Shown one piece after another: positions 7,155 to 15,035 of a DNA stretch of 52,885 nucleotides; the first letter of the stretch is position 1, and each line of letters opens with the position of its first letter. Source of the DNA: Thiotrichaceae bacterium (GTDB lineage Bacteria; Pseudomonadota; Gammaproteobacteria; Thiotrichales; Thiotrichaceae); contig JAGLEV010000061.1 in assembly GCA_023144895.1 (NCBI GenBank), positions 1 through 52,885 on the forward strand. The letters are read 5' to 3'. The translations under genes were made by a program, and so were the position numbers. The notes beneath the pieces are model-generated. The model was not told the origin of the DNA and ran no database searches. It was given only the letters and a program-made list of their open reading frames with translations.

Positions 7155-8516
7155 ATGTTTAATAATAAAGTAGAGTCAGATTCTATCCCATTAGTTCCCA
7201 TACATAGTGATGACTATAGACAATGGTTAGAAACACAAGAGATAGGCTTATGTACATGGCTAGAGAATAATAACTTTAACGCTAAAGCTGATGAATACTG
7301 CCTAGTGCCTGATGCTAATGGTAACATTGAATCGGTTATTGTTGGCTATGACACGAATGAGGGTCTGCGCTGGATGTTATCGGATTTATCAGGCAATTTA
7401 CCGATTAATAACTACCATATTGCTGGTGATTTTAGTCAATCAGAACATGATGATATTGCTATAGGCTGGGGATTGGGACAATACTGTTACCAAGCTTCAC
7501 AAAAAGGCAACCAAGAGTATGCTCAGCTTTATATTGAAAATTCTATCGCGGTTGAGGCAATGATTGAAGCGATTAGCCTTGTTAGAAACCTTATCAATAC
7601 ACCCGCTAATTTAATGATGCCTGAGCAGTTATCAGCCGCAACACAAGAACTTGCAAACCAGTATAATGCGGACTTTAGTGAAGTGGTTGATGAAGCGATT
7701 TTACAAGAGCACTACCCTGCTGTCTTTGCGGTTGGTAAGGCGAGTCAATATCGTCCACGTATTCTTAAAATGACATGGGGTGATAAAAATGCGCCACATC
7801 TTTGTTTAGTCGGTAAGGGGGTTTGTTTTGATACGGGTGGATTAGACTTGAAGCCATCAAAGTTTATGCGGAATATGAAGAAGGATATGGGAGGAGCTGC
7901 TCATGTGCTTGGCTTGGCTCAGATGATTATGGCATTGAATATTCCTGTTAAGCTCTCAGTTTTCATTCCTGCGGTTGATAATGCGGTGTCAAGTAATGCC
8001 TTTCGCCCCGGTGATGTCATTGACACCCGTGCTGGAAAGAAGGTAGAAATTGATAATACTGATGCAGAAGGACGACTCGTTTTATGTGATGTATTAAGTG
8101 AGGCGGCCGAATATAATCCTGATTTAATTATCGATTTTGCTACGCTCACAGGGGCGGCTCGTGTTGCCTTGGGTACAGAAATCCCTGTATTTTTTGCCAA
8201 TGATAGTGAGTCTGCCATTAAGATCAGCAAAGCCAGTGAAGATGCTCATGAGCGGGTATGGCAGCTTCCCTTGCACAAGCCCTATTTTAGCCAACTCAGT
8301 AGCCATGTTGCGGATATGACCAATTGCTCTGAACAAGGTTATGGTGGAGCGATTACAGCAGCGCTTTATTTAAATGAGTTTATTCCTGACAATGTTTCTT
8401 GGTTGCACTTTGATGTGATGGCTTGGAATACTCGCAAGCGTTCTGGTCGCCCTCAAGGTGGGGAAGCAATGGGCTTATTTGCAGTGCTGGAGTTTGTTAA
8501 ACAGCATTATGGTTAG
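7155..8516 (+). CDS. M17 family leucyl/cytosol aminopeptidase
   Basis: This cytoplasmic metallo-aminopeptidase removes N-terminal residues from peptides. The catalytic domain is complete: K221-G-V-C-F-D-T-G-G-L-D-L-K-P with the first metal ligands, K-K-D-M-G-G-A-A-H, and the family signature N301-T-D-A-E-G-R-L-V-L310. Metal ligands (D and E of this signature) and the catalytic arginine are present. At 453 residues it is shorter than E. coli PepA (about 500) and closer in size to PepB-like members with a compact N-terminal domain. It stands alone between fur (divergent) and dnaE (convergent). The 131-base gap to dnaE contains an inverted-repeat element. Whether it is PepA or PepB by substrate cannot be told. 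Confidence 0.92.
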   Translation: MFNNKVESDSIPLVPIHSDDYRQWLETQEIGLCTWLENNNFNAKADEYCLVPDANGNIESVIVGYDTNEGLRWMLSDLSGNLPINNYHIAGDFSQSEHDDIAIGWGLGQYCYQASQKGNQEYAQLYIENSIAVEAMIEAISLVRNLINTPANLMMPEQLSAATQELANQYNADFSEVVDEAILQEHYPAVFAVGKASQYRPRILKMTWGDKNAPHLCLVGKGVCFDTGGLDLKPSKFMRNMKKDMGGAAHVLGLAQMIMALNIPVKLSVFIPAVDNAVSSNAFRPGDVIDTRAGKKVEIDNTDAEGRLVLCDVLSEAAEYNPDLIIDFATLTGAARVALGTEIPVFFANDSESAIKISKASEDAHERVWQLPLHKPYFSQLSSHVADMTNCSEQGYGGAITAALYLNEFIPDNVSWLHFDVMAWNTRKRSGRPQGGEAMGLFAVLEFVKQHYG

Positions 8517-8532
8517 AAGGTTTTGTACCTTA

Positions 8533-8624
8533 CAATACCTTTGCTAATATGAAAGATATAAGCAATTGATTTTCAACAGATAAAAAGTCTATTTGGGCTT
8601 CAATTGAAATTAGCGAAGGTATTG
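8533..8624 (-). repeat. 92-bp inverted-repeat element (MITE-like), copy 1
   Basis: The outer 16 bases at 8533-8548 (CAATACCTTTGCTAAT) and 8609-8624 (ATTAGCGAAGGTATTG) are inverted repeats with one mismatch. A second, inner pair built on CAATTGA/TCAATTG lies inside. Read on the minus strand, the element aligns at both ends with the copy at 17421-17537: the first 10 bases are identical, about 25 of the first 33 match, and CTTTCAT recurs at the same distance from the other end. It sits between the convergent aminopeptidase and dnaE genes, where its hairpin could also act on transcription. No coding capacity is seen. Confidence 0.6.
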
Positions 8625-8647
8625 ACCTAGACCATGTGATAATAAAA

Positions 8648-11600
8648 TTAATAAACTATCTGAACCCTAGCCACACCATCAGTCTCCCGTAAGGACTGTA
8701 AAATATCATCCGTTATAGGGGCTTTATAATCATCGCCCAGCACAATCTTTACCCGAGAGTTTTCAGCCTGATAATTAATATATACAGGACAACTATGTTC
8801 ATCATCAGTATAAAGCAACTCAGCCAGCTTATCCGCCAAGCCTTCTGTTACTTGATCATGATAACAATTCAACACGGCATAACGTGCAAAGGTGTTTCTA
8901 GCACTAGCAATATCATGTAAAGCATCAACACGTAAACGAATACCACCTGTCCGCATGTCTTTACTCATTGTACCCTCGACTAATAAAATCTCATCTTTAA
9001 CAATCAAGTGACCAAATTCTTCAAAGGTTTTATTAAAAGCGGCTATCTCCATATAGGTCGTACCATCATCCAAGGAAAAGAAAGCTCGCTTACCATTATC
9101 CATATTCTGAATACGAATAGCGGCGACAATCCCGACTAAGATCACAGGTAATTTAGCAAACTTACCTCCTGGTACTTCATCCATATTGATCACTTCGACT
9201 AAAGTATGACTCATTAGTTGCTTTAGCTCATCACCATAAATATCAATGGGATGACCCGACAAATACAAACCTAAAACATTCTTTTCTTTGCTTAGCTTAT
9301 CTTTCAGCTCCCACTCATCAACGATTGGCATAGGGACTTCTTCCCCTTCAACATTAACGACACCAAATAAATCAGTTTGACCTAGATTTTTATCATAATG
9401 ATATTGGGCCGCCATTTTTAGTGCTTTAGGAAGAAAAGCCATTAAGCTACTACGTGACTCTGATAGTTGATCTAAAGCACCTGAAAAAATCAATGTCTCT
9501 AAAACGCGCTTAGAAACTTTTTGTGAGCTGACTCGCTTACACAAATCTAATAAAGAGGAAAACTCGCCCTGCTCTATTCGATTCTCAACAATCATATCAA
9601 CGGCAGATTCACCCACACCTTTAATGGCACCCAGCCCATAAACAACCTGCCCTTCATTATCGACTGTAAATTTATAATGTGAACGATTAATATCAGGAGA
9701 TACAATCTTCAGCTTCATCTGCTTACAATCATCAATAAAGATCACTACCTTTTCGGTGTTATCCATATCGGATGAAGCAACCGCTGCCATAAATTCAGCA
9801 GGATAATGTGCTTTTAGCCAAGCCGTTTGGAATGAAACTAAGGCATAAGCGGCAGAATGTGATTTATTAAAACCATAACCCGCAAATTTTTCCATTAAAT
9901 CAAAGATATAATTAGCATTATCTTCTTCAACATTATTCGCCAAAGCACCCTTTAAGAAAATTGCTCGTTGCTTTTCCATCTCAGAGACTTTCTTTTTACC
10001 CATAGCACGGCGCAACATATCCGCACCACCAAGGGTATAACTCGCGAGTACTTGAGCAATCTGCATAACCTGCTCTTGGTACAGAATAACGCCATAGGTT
10101 GGCTTGAGAATCGGCTCTAAATCAGGATGTGGATACTCAACCTTTTGCTTACCATGTTTTCTATCTACAAAGTCATCCACCATGCCCGAACCCAAAGGTC
10201 CTGGACGATAAAGCGCAACCAAGGCAATAATATCTTCAAAAACATCAGGCTGGAGGCGTTTAATTAAATCTTTCATGCCACGAGATTCAAGCTGGAAAAC
10301 AGCCGTGGTATTGCTATCCTTCAATAGATCAAAAGAGGCTTTATCTTTCAAATCAATCTCTTCAATTTTTAATAGCTCTTTATTCTCTTTAAATCGTTGA
10401 GCATTCACCATTTTCAATGCCCAATCAATAATGGTTAAATTACGCAAGCCAAGAAAATCAAACTTCACCAAGCCCACAGCTTCCACATCATTCATATCGT
10501 ATTGTGAGACAACATTTTTGCCTTCACTATCACAGTGCAATGGTGTGAAATCGGTTAATTCGCTGGGTGAAATTAAGACACCTCCCGCGTGTTTACCCGT
10601 ATTTTTTGTCAAGCCTTCCAAAGATAATGCTAGCTTAATTAAAGATCCCACTTCTTCATTAGTGTCTGCTAAGTGTTTTAAATCGGTGGACTCAACCAAA
10701 GCTTTTGATAAGGTCATTCCCAAATCCATAGGAATTAATTTAGCAATACGATCAACAAATAAATAACCATGACCGAGCACTCGCCCTGTATCGCGTACAA
10801 CCGCCTTTGCTGCCATCGAACCATGAGTGATAATCTGTGAAACCTTATCACGTCCATAGGTTTCAACCACATATTGAATCACTCGGTCGCGATTATCCAT
10901 ACAGAAATCAATATCAAAGTCTGGCATTGATATTCGCTCTGGATTTAAGAATCGCTCAAAAAGTAAGTCATATTCTAAAGGATCAAGGTCGGTGATTTTC
11001 ATTGCATACGCGACTAACGAACCAGCACCTGAACCACGACCAGGTCCAACAGGAATATCATTGTCTTTTGCCCATTGAATAAAGTCGGCGACTATCAAGA
11101 AGTAACTAGGAAAACCCATTCCCAAGATGACATCAAGCTCGATTTGTAATCGCTCATCATAAGGTTTACGCAATATTTCAAAGTCTTTTGCATGACGGTC
11201 TAACAAAGTATCCAGACGTAACTCCAAGCCTTTTTTAGACTCAGAAACAAAGAAGGTATCTGCTGTCATTCCCTCTGGCATGGGCACACTTGGTAGGTAG
11301 TTTTTACCTAACTTAAGTGTGACATTGCAACGCTTAGCAATTTCAACGGTATTTTCAATGGCTTCAGGAATATCAGCAAAGAGTGCTTCCATTTCCGCAG
11401 CGCTACGACAATATTGTTGCTCAGAGAAATTCTTTGGACGTTTAGGATCATCAAGAATATAACCCTCAGTAATACAAACTCTCGCCTCATGAGGGTAAAA
11501 GCCTTCAGTTTTTAAGAACTGTACGTCATTGGTTGCAACAACGGGTAAATCTAGCTCAGTCGCCAAATCAATCATTTGATGTAAGCTTTCTTCATCGCCT

Positions 11601-12115
11601 TTTCGTCCTGTGCGTTGTAATTCTAGATAATAACGATCAGGAAAAATCTTCGCCCACTCTTTCGCTAAGCGGGTTGCTAACTCAGGATTACCATTTAAAA
11701 AAGCTTGACCAACATCACCTAATCTCGCTCCCGATAAAACAATTAAGCCTTCAGAAAACTCAGGCAGCCATGCTTTATTCACCATCGGCACACCGAGAGA
11801 CTGCCCTTCTAAAAAGGCTTTAGAGATTAAACGGCATAAATTTAAATAACCCGTATCCGTTTGGCACAATAGATTAAAGTGAAAAGGCGCTCCCCCTTGC
11901 TCGTTACGCAAAAGACAGTCAACACCAAAAATAGGTTTAATTCCTGCCGCTGTCATTGCTCGAAAGAATTTAACTAAGGCATAAACGTTGTTGGTATCGG
12001 TCAAAGCAACGGCAGACATTCCTCCTGCAACAATCGCCTGTGCTAAAGGCTTGAGACGGATAGTACTTTGATTTAAAGAATACTCAGAATGTAGACGTAG
12101 GTGAACAAAACTCAT
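8648..12115 (-). CDS. dnaE: DNA polymerase III alpha subunit
   Basis: DnaE is the catalytic subunit of the replicative polymerase. The 1155-residue protein has the family's full length (E. coli 1160). An N-terminal PHP domain begins at F-V-H-L-R-L-H-S-E-Y-S; the C-family polymerase core includes G-P-G-R-G-S-G-A-G-S-L-V-A-Y-A and the catalytic aspartates in P-D-F-D-I-D-F at about residues 397-403. The tudor/finger region with Y-Q-E-Q-V-M-Q-I-A, the helix-hairpin-helix segment (Y-G-L-G-A-I-K-G-V-G) and the OB-fold near residue 980 (L-V-G-I-V-A-A-I-R) follow in order. The ATG at 12115 gives the normal start M-S-F-V-H-L-R. It is monocistronic here; accA or rnhB neighbours seen in some relatives are absent. 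Confidence 0.97.
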   Translation of the reverse strand: MSFVHLRLHSEYSLNQSTIRLKPLAQAIVAGGMSAVALTDTNNVYALVKFFRAMTAAGIKPIFGVDCLLRNEQGGAPFHFNLLCQTDTGYLNLCRLISKAFLEGQSLGVPMVNKAWLPEFSEGLIVLSGARLGDVGQAFLNGNPELATRLAKEWAKIFPDRYYLELQRTGRKGDEESLHQMIDLATELDLPVVATNDVQFLKTEGFYPHEARVCITEGYILDDPKRPKNFSEQQYCRSAAEMEALFADIPEAIENTVEIAKRCNVTLKLGKNYLPSVPMPEGMTADTFFVSESKKGLELRLDTLLDRHAKDFEILRKPYDERLQIELDVILGMGFPSYFLIVADFIQWAKDNDIPVGPGRGSGAGSLVAYAMKITDLDPLEYDLLFERFLNPERISMPDFDIDFCMDNRDRVIQYVVETYGRDKVSQIITHGSMAAKAVVRDTGRVLGHGYLFVDRIAKLIPMDLGMTLSKALVESTDLKHLADTNEEVGSLIKLALSLEGLTKNTGKHAGGVLISPSELTDFTPLHCDSEGKNVVSQYDMNDVEAVGLVKFDFLGLRNLTIIDWALKMVNAQRFKENKELLKIEEIDLKDKASFDLLKDSNTTAVFQLESRGMKDLIKRLQPDVFEDIIALVALYRPGPLGSGMVDDFVDRKHGKQKVEYPHPDLEPILKPTYGVILYQEQVMQIAQVLASYTLGGADMLRRAMGKKKVSEMEKQRAIFLKGALANNVEEDNANYIFDLMEKFAGYGFNKSHSAAYALVSFQTAWLKAHYPAEFMAAVASSDMDNTEKVVIFIDDCKQMKLKIVSPDINRSHYKFTVDNEGQVVYGLGAIKGVGESAVDMIVENRIEQGEFSSLLDLCKRVSSQKVSKRVLETLIFSGALDQLSESRSSLMAFLPKALKMAAQYHYDKNLGQTDLFGVVNVEGEEVPMPIVDEWELKDKLSKEKNVLGLYLSGHPIDIYGDELKQLMSHTLVEVINMDEVPGGKFAKLPVILVGIVAAIRIQNMDNGKRAFFSLDDGTTYMEIAAFNKTFEEFGHLIVKDEILLVEGTMSKDMRTGGIRLRVDALHDIASARNTFARYAVLNCYHDQVTEGLADKLAELLYTDDEHSCPVYINYQAENSRVKIVLGDDYKAPITDDILQSLRETDGVARVQIVY

Positions 12116-12675
12116 AGCTTAGTTAGACAGTAAGAGGTGGGAAAATTTGATTATAATACAAGGAGTGGTCTAACTATAACAATACTTCTAATCGTTTTTT
12201 TAGATGCGTGGAGAGGTAATATTGACCATAACCCAGTAGTATCTTTAATTTCCTAAAGAGCCTGCATGATCTAAAAGTGTACTGATTAAACTACCATAAT
12301 GACGCTGACCAAAGCTATCTTCATCAATATCATCAGCTCATCACCTACAAAATAAGCACAATGATAAGCATCACTATCAATAATTGAACTGGTATGGCTG
12401 GTTAAGTGTTTTAATAAAACAGGCTCTGTAAAGGGTGTTGAAAGGCTAATATCACTATCCCTGTTAAGGATAGTATGCTAGAGAAGTGTTATAGAAATGT
12501 AGCTATAACCACTTGAGTAAAATTCATTGATCACTCTAGCCGATCAAAGGTACTCATAAAGTAACCAATTATCATAATTAACTAGCGACTAACCTCATTT
12601 CATTTATCCTTAGCAATACATATCTTTGATGTTGTCTATTTTAGATAAAAACCCCAATTTATAATAGGATACCCC
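12116..12675. other. 560-bp gap between dnaE and the barrel-like gene
   Basis: No intact gene is seen. The left part should hold the dnaE promoter. The middle carries a probable decayed minus-strand gene (12245-12487). The right ~190 bases are AT-rich and precede the gene at 12676; a TATAAT lies at 12659-12664 but is too close to the ATG to be assigned as its -10 box with confidence. Confidence 0.5.
12245..12487 (-). pseudogene. probable decayed gene fragment with one frameshift
   Basis: Read on the minus strand, an open stretch ending near 12340 encodes D-S-D-I-S-L-S-T-P-F-T-E-P-V-L-L-K-H, then H-C-A-Y-F-V-G-D-E. After a one-step frame change near 12336-12345 the same amino acid texture continues as D-D-I-D-E-D-S-F-G-Q-R-H-Y-G-S-L, ending in a stop at 12247-12245. 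Neither piece has a start codon or ribosome-binding site, and a stop precedes the first piece. The composition (mixed polar and hydrophobic, few rare codons) looks like a real protein C-terminus that has lost its beginning. I do not recognise the family. A chance pair of short open frames is the alternative. Confidence 0.4.
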
Positions 12676-13251
12676 ATGAATATATCTAGAGCGTCATCTC
12701 TATCTGCACTTACGTTTCTTTTATCCGTCACAGCACAGACTGCTCAGGCTAATAATTTTAATTATGATTATGTTGAAGGTGGCTATTCATTCCACAAAGG
12801 CAGTGATAATGTTAAGCATGATCTCAATATAAAAGGCTCTAAAGCCATTAATCCTCAAGTAAATATTGTTGCAGGCTATTCAAAAATCGACCATGAATTT
12901 GTTTCTAGCTCTTCTGAAATTGAGGCAGGTGCTAACTATCATATGCCAATTAATGAAAAAACAGATATTGTTGGAGGTATCTCTTTATTGCACTCATCAA
13001 GTGCCAGTAATAGTAATTCACAAACAGGCTATAAAATGGGACTAGGTCTACGTCATCAACTCACGAATGAAATTGAAGCAAATACTGAAGTAAGCCATCG
13101 TGATGTAGGTAACCAAAATGAAAGTAATACATTTTCTATTGGTGGTCGCTATAGTATCAATGAAACATTATCAGCAGGCATTGACTATTCATCAACAGAT
13201 AACTATGGACCTGATGCCTTGACGACATCTATTCGCTGGAAAACTTTATAA
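12676..13251 (+). CDS. small outer-membrane beta-barrel-like protein
   Basis: The 191-residue protein has a signal peptide (about 25 residues, ending T-A-Q-A) and a mature part made of short amphipathic strands with alternating residues: F-N-Y-D-Y-V-E-G-G-Y-S-F, V-N-I-V-A-G-Y-S-K-I, G-Y-K-M-G-L-G-L-R-H-Q-L, T-F-S-I-G-G-R-Y-S-I and a last strand T-T-S-I-R-W-K-T-L. The end is not the usual aromatic terminal residue, but tryptophan and leucine close the strand. This pattern suits an 8-stranded barrel of the OmpA/OmpX/OmpW size class. No named family is recognised. AGGA lies nine bases before the ATG. It is flanked by decayed sequence and a tandem repeat, so it stands alone in a gene-poor zone. 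Function unknown. Confidence 0.65.
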   Translation: MNISRASSLSALTFLLSVTAQTAQANNFNYDYVEGGYSFHKGSDNVKHDLNIKGSKAINPQVNIVAGYSKIDHEFVSSSSEIEAGANYHMPINEKTDIVGGISLLHSSSASNSNSQTGYKMGLGLRHQLTNEIEANTEVSHRDVGNQNESNTFSIGGRYSINETLSAGIDYSSTDNYGPDALTTSIRWKTL

Positions 13252-13260
13252 ATCCTACAG

Positions 13261-13394
13261 GCTAAAACTGAATTTCTTGAAGCCTAAGCTGATAGAATTC
13301 AACACTTATTTTGTATAATTTGTGCAAGCTAAAGCGCGGACTCCTTAAACTTGAGTTTATGGAGTTCAACGCTGGTTTTATAGGGTCTATGCAA
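13261..13394. repeat. two degenerate 67-bp tandem repeat units
   Basis: Units at 13261-13327 and 13328-13394 align without gaps at about 42 of 67 positions. Both begin GCTAAA and end TGCAA, and share TTCAAC and TTTTNTA at the same places; matches are denser in the second half. Most differences are A/G or C/T changes. The pair lies just after the barrel-like gene and just before the convergent lipoprotein gene. Origin and role are unknown. Confidence 0.45.
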
Positions 13395-13410
13395 GATAAA
13401 TCCTAAACTC

Positions 13411-13938
13411 TTACAACAAATGCAATGATTTAACAATCAAATCAAAACCAATATTTGAATATTTTTGCTGATCAGTGGTTACATTGCTAATAAGAAAAGC
13501 AACTTTATTTGCCTGAGTAATCGAATAATACTTCCGAATATAAGGAATATTTTGTCCCAATAGGGTTAATGATATATTCTCTTGAAGACCTTCAATCTCT
13601 CCATTTTTCGTCATTATTTTTATTGCATTCATCGATTTTGTTTTCATTTCACCGATTGGCATTGACTTCGCTATGGATGCTGAAATGAGTAACGCATAAT
13701 CTTTCAGTGCTAACGCCTCACTTTCCTTATAAATCTGAATTAAAAAGACAGCGTCTCCTGTGGTTTCTATCGTTAGAAAGTGAACATCTTTTTTAAAGTT
13801 ATCATCAGAAATTTTCCAATTACTGGGATAGTCAAAGCTAACACCATGTTTGTTATATTTCAGGGGTGATGTTATCTCAGCTTTCGTTTCACAGGCTGAT
13901 AATGTTATTAATAAACATAAAAGTAGTAATATTTTCAT
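13411..13938 (-). CDS. lipoprotein with PsbP/DUF1795-like domain
   Basis: The 175-residue protein begins with a lipoprotein signal, lipobox L-S-A-C at about residues 13-16, so the mature form starts with an acylated cysteine and sits on the inner or outer membrane. The body has the F-D-Y-P-S-N-W-K-I-S-D-D motif (residues 35-45) typical of PsbP-like and DUF1795 proteins, where a Y/F-P-x-x-W opens a beta-sheet domain, followed by alternating strands up to V-A-F-L-I-S-N-V-T. The family has diverse members and no common function. It stands alone on the minus strand in a gene-poor zone with a good upstream gap. Family assignment is by motif only. Confidence 0.6.
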   Translation of the reverse strand: MKILLLLCLLITLSACETKAEITSPLKYNKHGVSFDYPSNWKISDDNFKKDVHFLTIETTGDAVFLIQIYKESEALALKDYALLISASIAKSMPIGEMKTKSMNAIKIMTKNGEIEGLQENISLTLLGQNIPYIRKYYSITQANKVAFLISNVTTDQQKYSNIGFDLIVKSLHLL

Positions 13939-14199
13939 GGTATTTCCTTATAAAAATTATTATGATCCATCATATTTTTATTTAATAGCCACTACATAAT
14001 AAGTAATGCATTGGGTAAAGTCCGTCTTGCTCTTTATTACTCAGGCTAGGTAACATAGACTGACTAAAAGTCATCACTCTCTTCATATAATCAATAGCCC
14101 TATAAAGTCGGTACGATCTTTAGGTACTCTTCTATTGTGATTAACGTAGAAGACATCTCCAACCGAAATCTTCTACGCTTCCACTGGTTACATTCTATT

Positions 14200-14445
14200 T
14201 TAGATTAGTAACCCATTCCGCCCTCCTTCTTTGTTAGCATCTCTTTTCGCCCTCTCATAGGATGCTATTTCTTTTTTTAATTTATCAACTTCGATGGCTA
14301 ACAAATGCTTTATATCCATCCCAATAATAAACGGATTAAGTTTTTAAATAAGTATCATCATACTCATTTAGCACATAGGTATAACTCATCAAAAAACAGC
14401 TTGTGCAATACCATCTTCTTCAACCTCAACATTAAATATTTTCAT
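14200..14445 (-). pseudogene. probable decayed small gene with three frameshifts
   Basis: On the minus strand an ATG at 14445 opens M-K-I-F-N-V-E-V-E-E-D-G-I-A-Q-A-V-F and runs into a stop at a run of six T. Removing one base there lets it continue as D-E-L-Y-L-C-A; two more one- or two-base shifts, one in an A run, lead to N-E-Y-D-D-T-Y-L-K and then a clean 46-codon stretch N-P-F-I-I-G-M-D-I-K-H-L-L ... K-K-E-I-A-S-Y-E-R-A-K-R-D-A-N-K ending at 14200. The last 39 codons start with an ATG at 14319 but lack a ribosome-binding site. The whole looks like one ~80-residue protein broken at homopolymers. Family not recognised. Confidence 0.4.
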
Positions 14446-14944
14446 TCGTCTTTCTTTTTTCAATTTTCTGCATTCTCATTACAGATAAAATAACAATGAA
14501 CTTATTAAAGCGTATTATTATCAAAAAAAACAATATAACATTCACTGTTAATAGAGTGCTCCTCGCAACAATAAAACAGTTTTATTTTGGTGGTATAAGC
14601 TTATAAATACTCATTATCACCTTACCTAAGATTTTTACTCACTTTTCTTATATCTATCGATATTTATAGTTATTACTAAGCAACATCTGTGCCAATCTTA
14701 ATTAATTCATGTAAGCCCCTATAAGTCAGCATTCACAAATAAAGAACATTAGCAAGTCGCTCTGATAAGTGGTTCAGTTTGTCCCATTAGAAAATTATGT
14801 AGCGACAAAAAATACCTGTTCGACAACAGAGGTAATCAATCCACCGTTTCCATTGCTTTTGTAAACCACATTACAGAAGGCTCTAAGATTTTGTGATTTT
14901 ACCTTGTTTAGAATAATGACATGCCATCAAGCTTCAGCTAAAAT

Positions 14945-15034
14945 CTAACAGACACTACTGGCACCGATTAACTCCATAGAAGCAATCAATAGAACTAAAA
15001 TCAGAGATTTTGGTTTACTACCTTTGACAACCAT
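14945..15034 (-). CDS. possible 29-residue membrane or signal peptide coupled to the phospholipase gene
   Basis: The phospholipase D gene stops with TAG at 15038-15036 and one base later an ATG opens a 29-codon frame: a basic start (V-V-K-G-S-K-P-K-S), a hydrophobic core L-I-L-V-L-L-I-A-S-M-E-L-I-G-A, and a final S-S-V-C. The spacing suggests translational coupling, and the layout is that of a signal peptide or a single membrane segment. The terminal cysteine just before the stop might be a remnant lipobox of a truncated lipoprotein. It may be a real microprotein, the N-terminal stub of a lost gene, or chance. Confidence 0.3.
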   Translation of the reverse strand: MVVKGSKPKSLILVLLIASMELIGASSVC

Positions 15035-15035
15035 C

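Larger units (their letters stand above)
13939..15035. other. 1.1-kb gene-poor, AT-rich gap
   Basis: No intact gene of normal size is seen on either strand. The stretch holds a decayed minus-strand gene (14200-14445) and a possible 29-residue membrane peptide right after the phospholipase gene (14945-15034). Between about 14450 and 14940 there are only short open stretches without ribosome-binding sites. Confidence 0.55.

Noticed and set aside
10431-10766. 111-codon plus-strand open frame inside dnaE
   Set aside because: Antisense to the dnaE catalytic region, no start signals.
14305-14493. 62-codon plus-strand frame in the 14-kb gap
   Set aside because: Overlaps the better-supported decayed minus-strand gene and reads as low-complexity H/N/S/F sequence.
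14790-14935. 43-codon minus-strand frame ending V-E-Q-V-F-F-V-A-T
   Set aside because: No start codon or ribosome-binding site, and no extension of the frame that would support a decayed gene.
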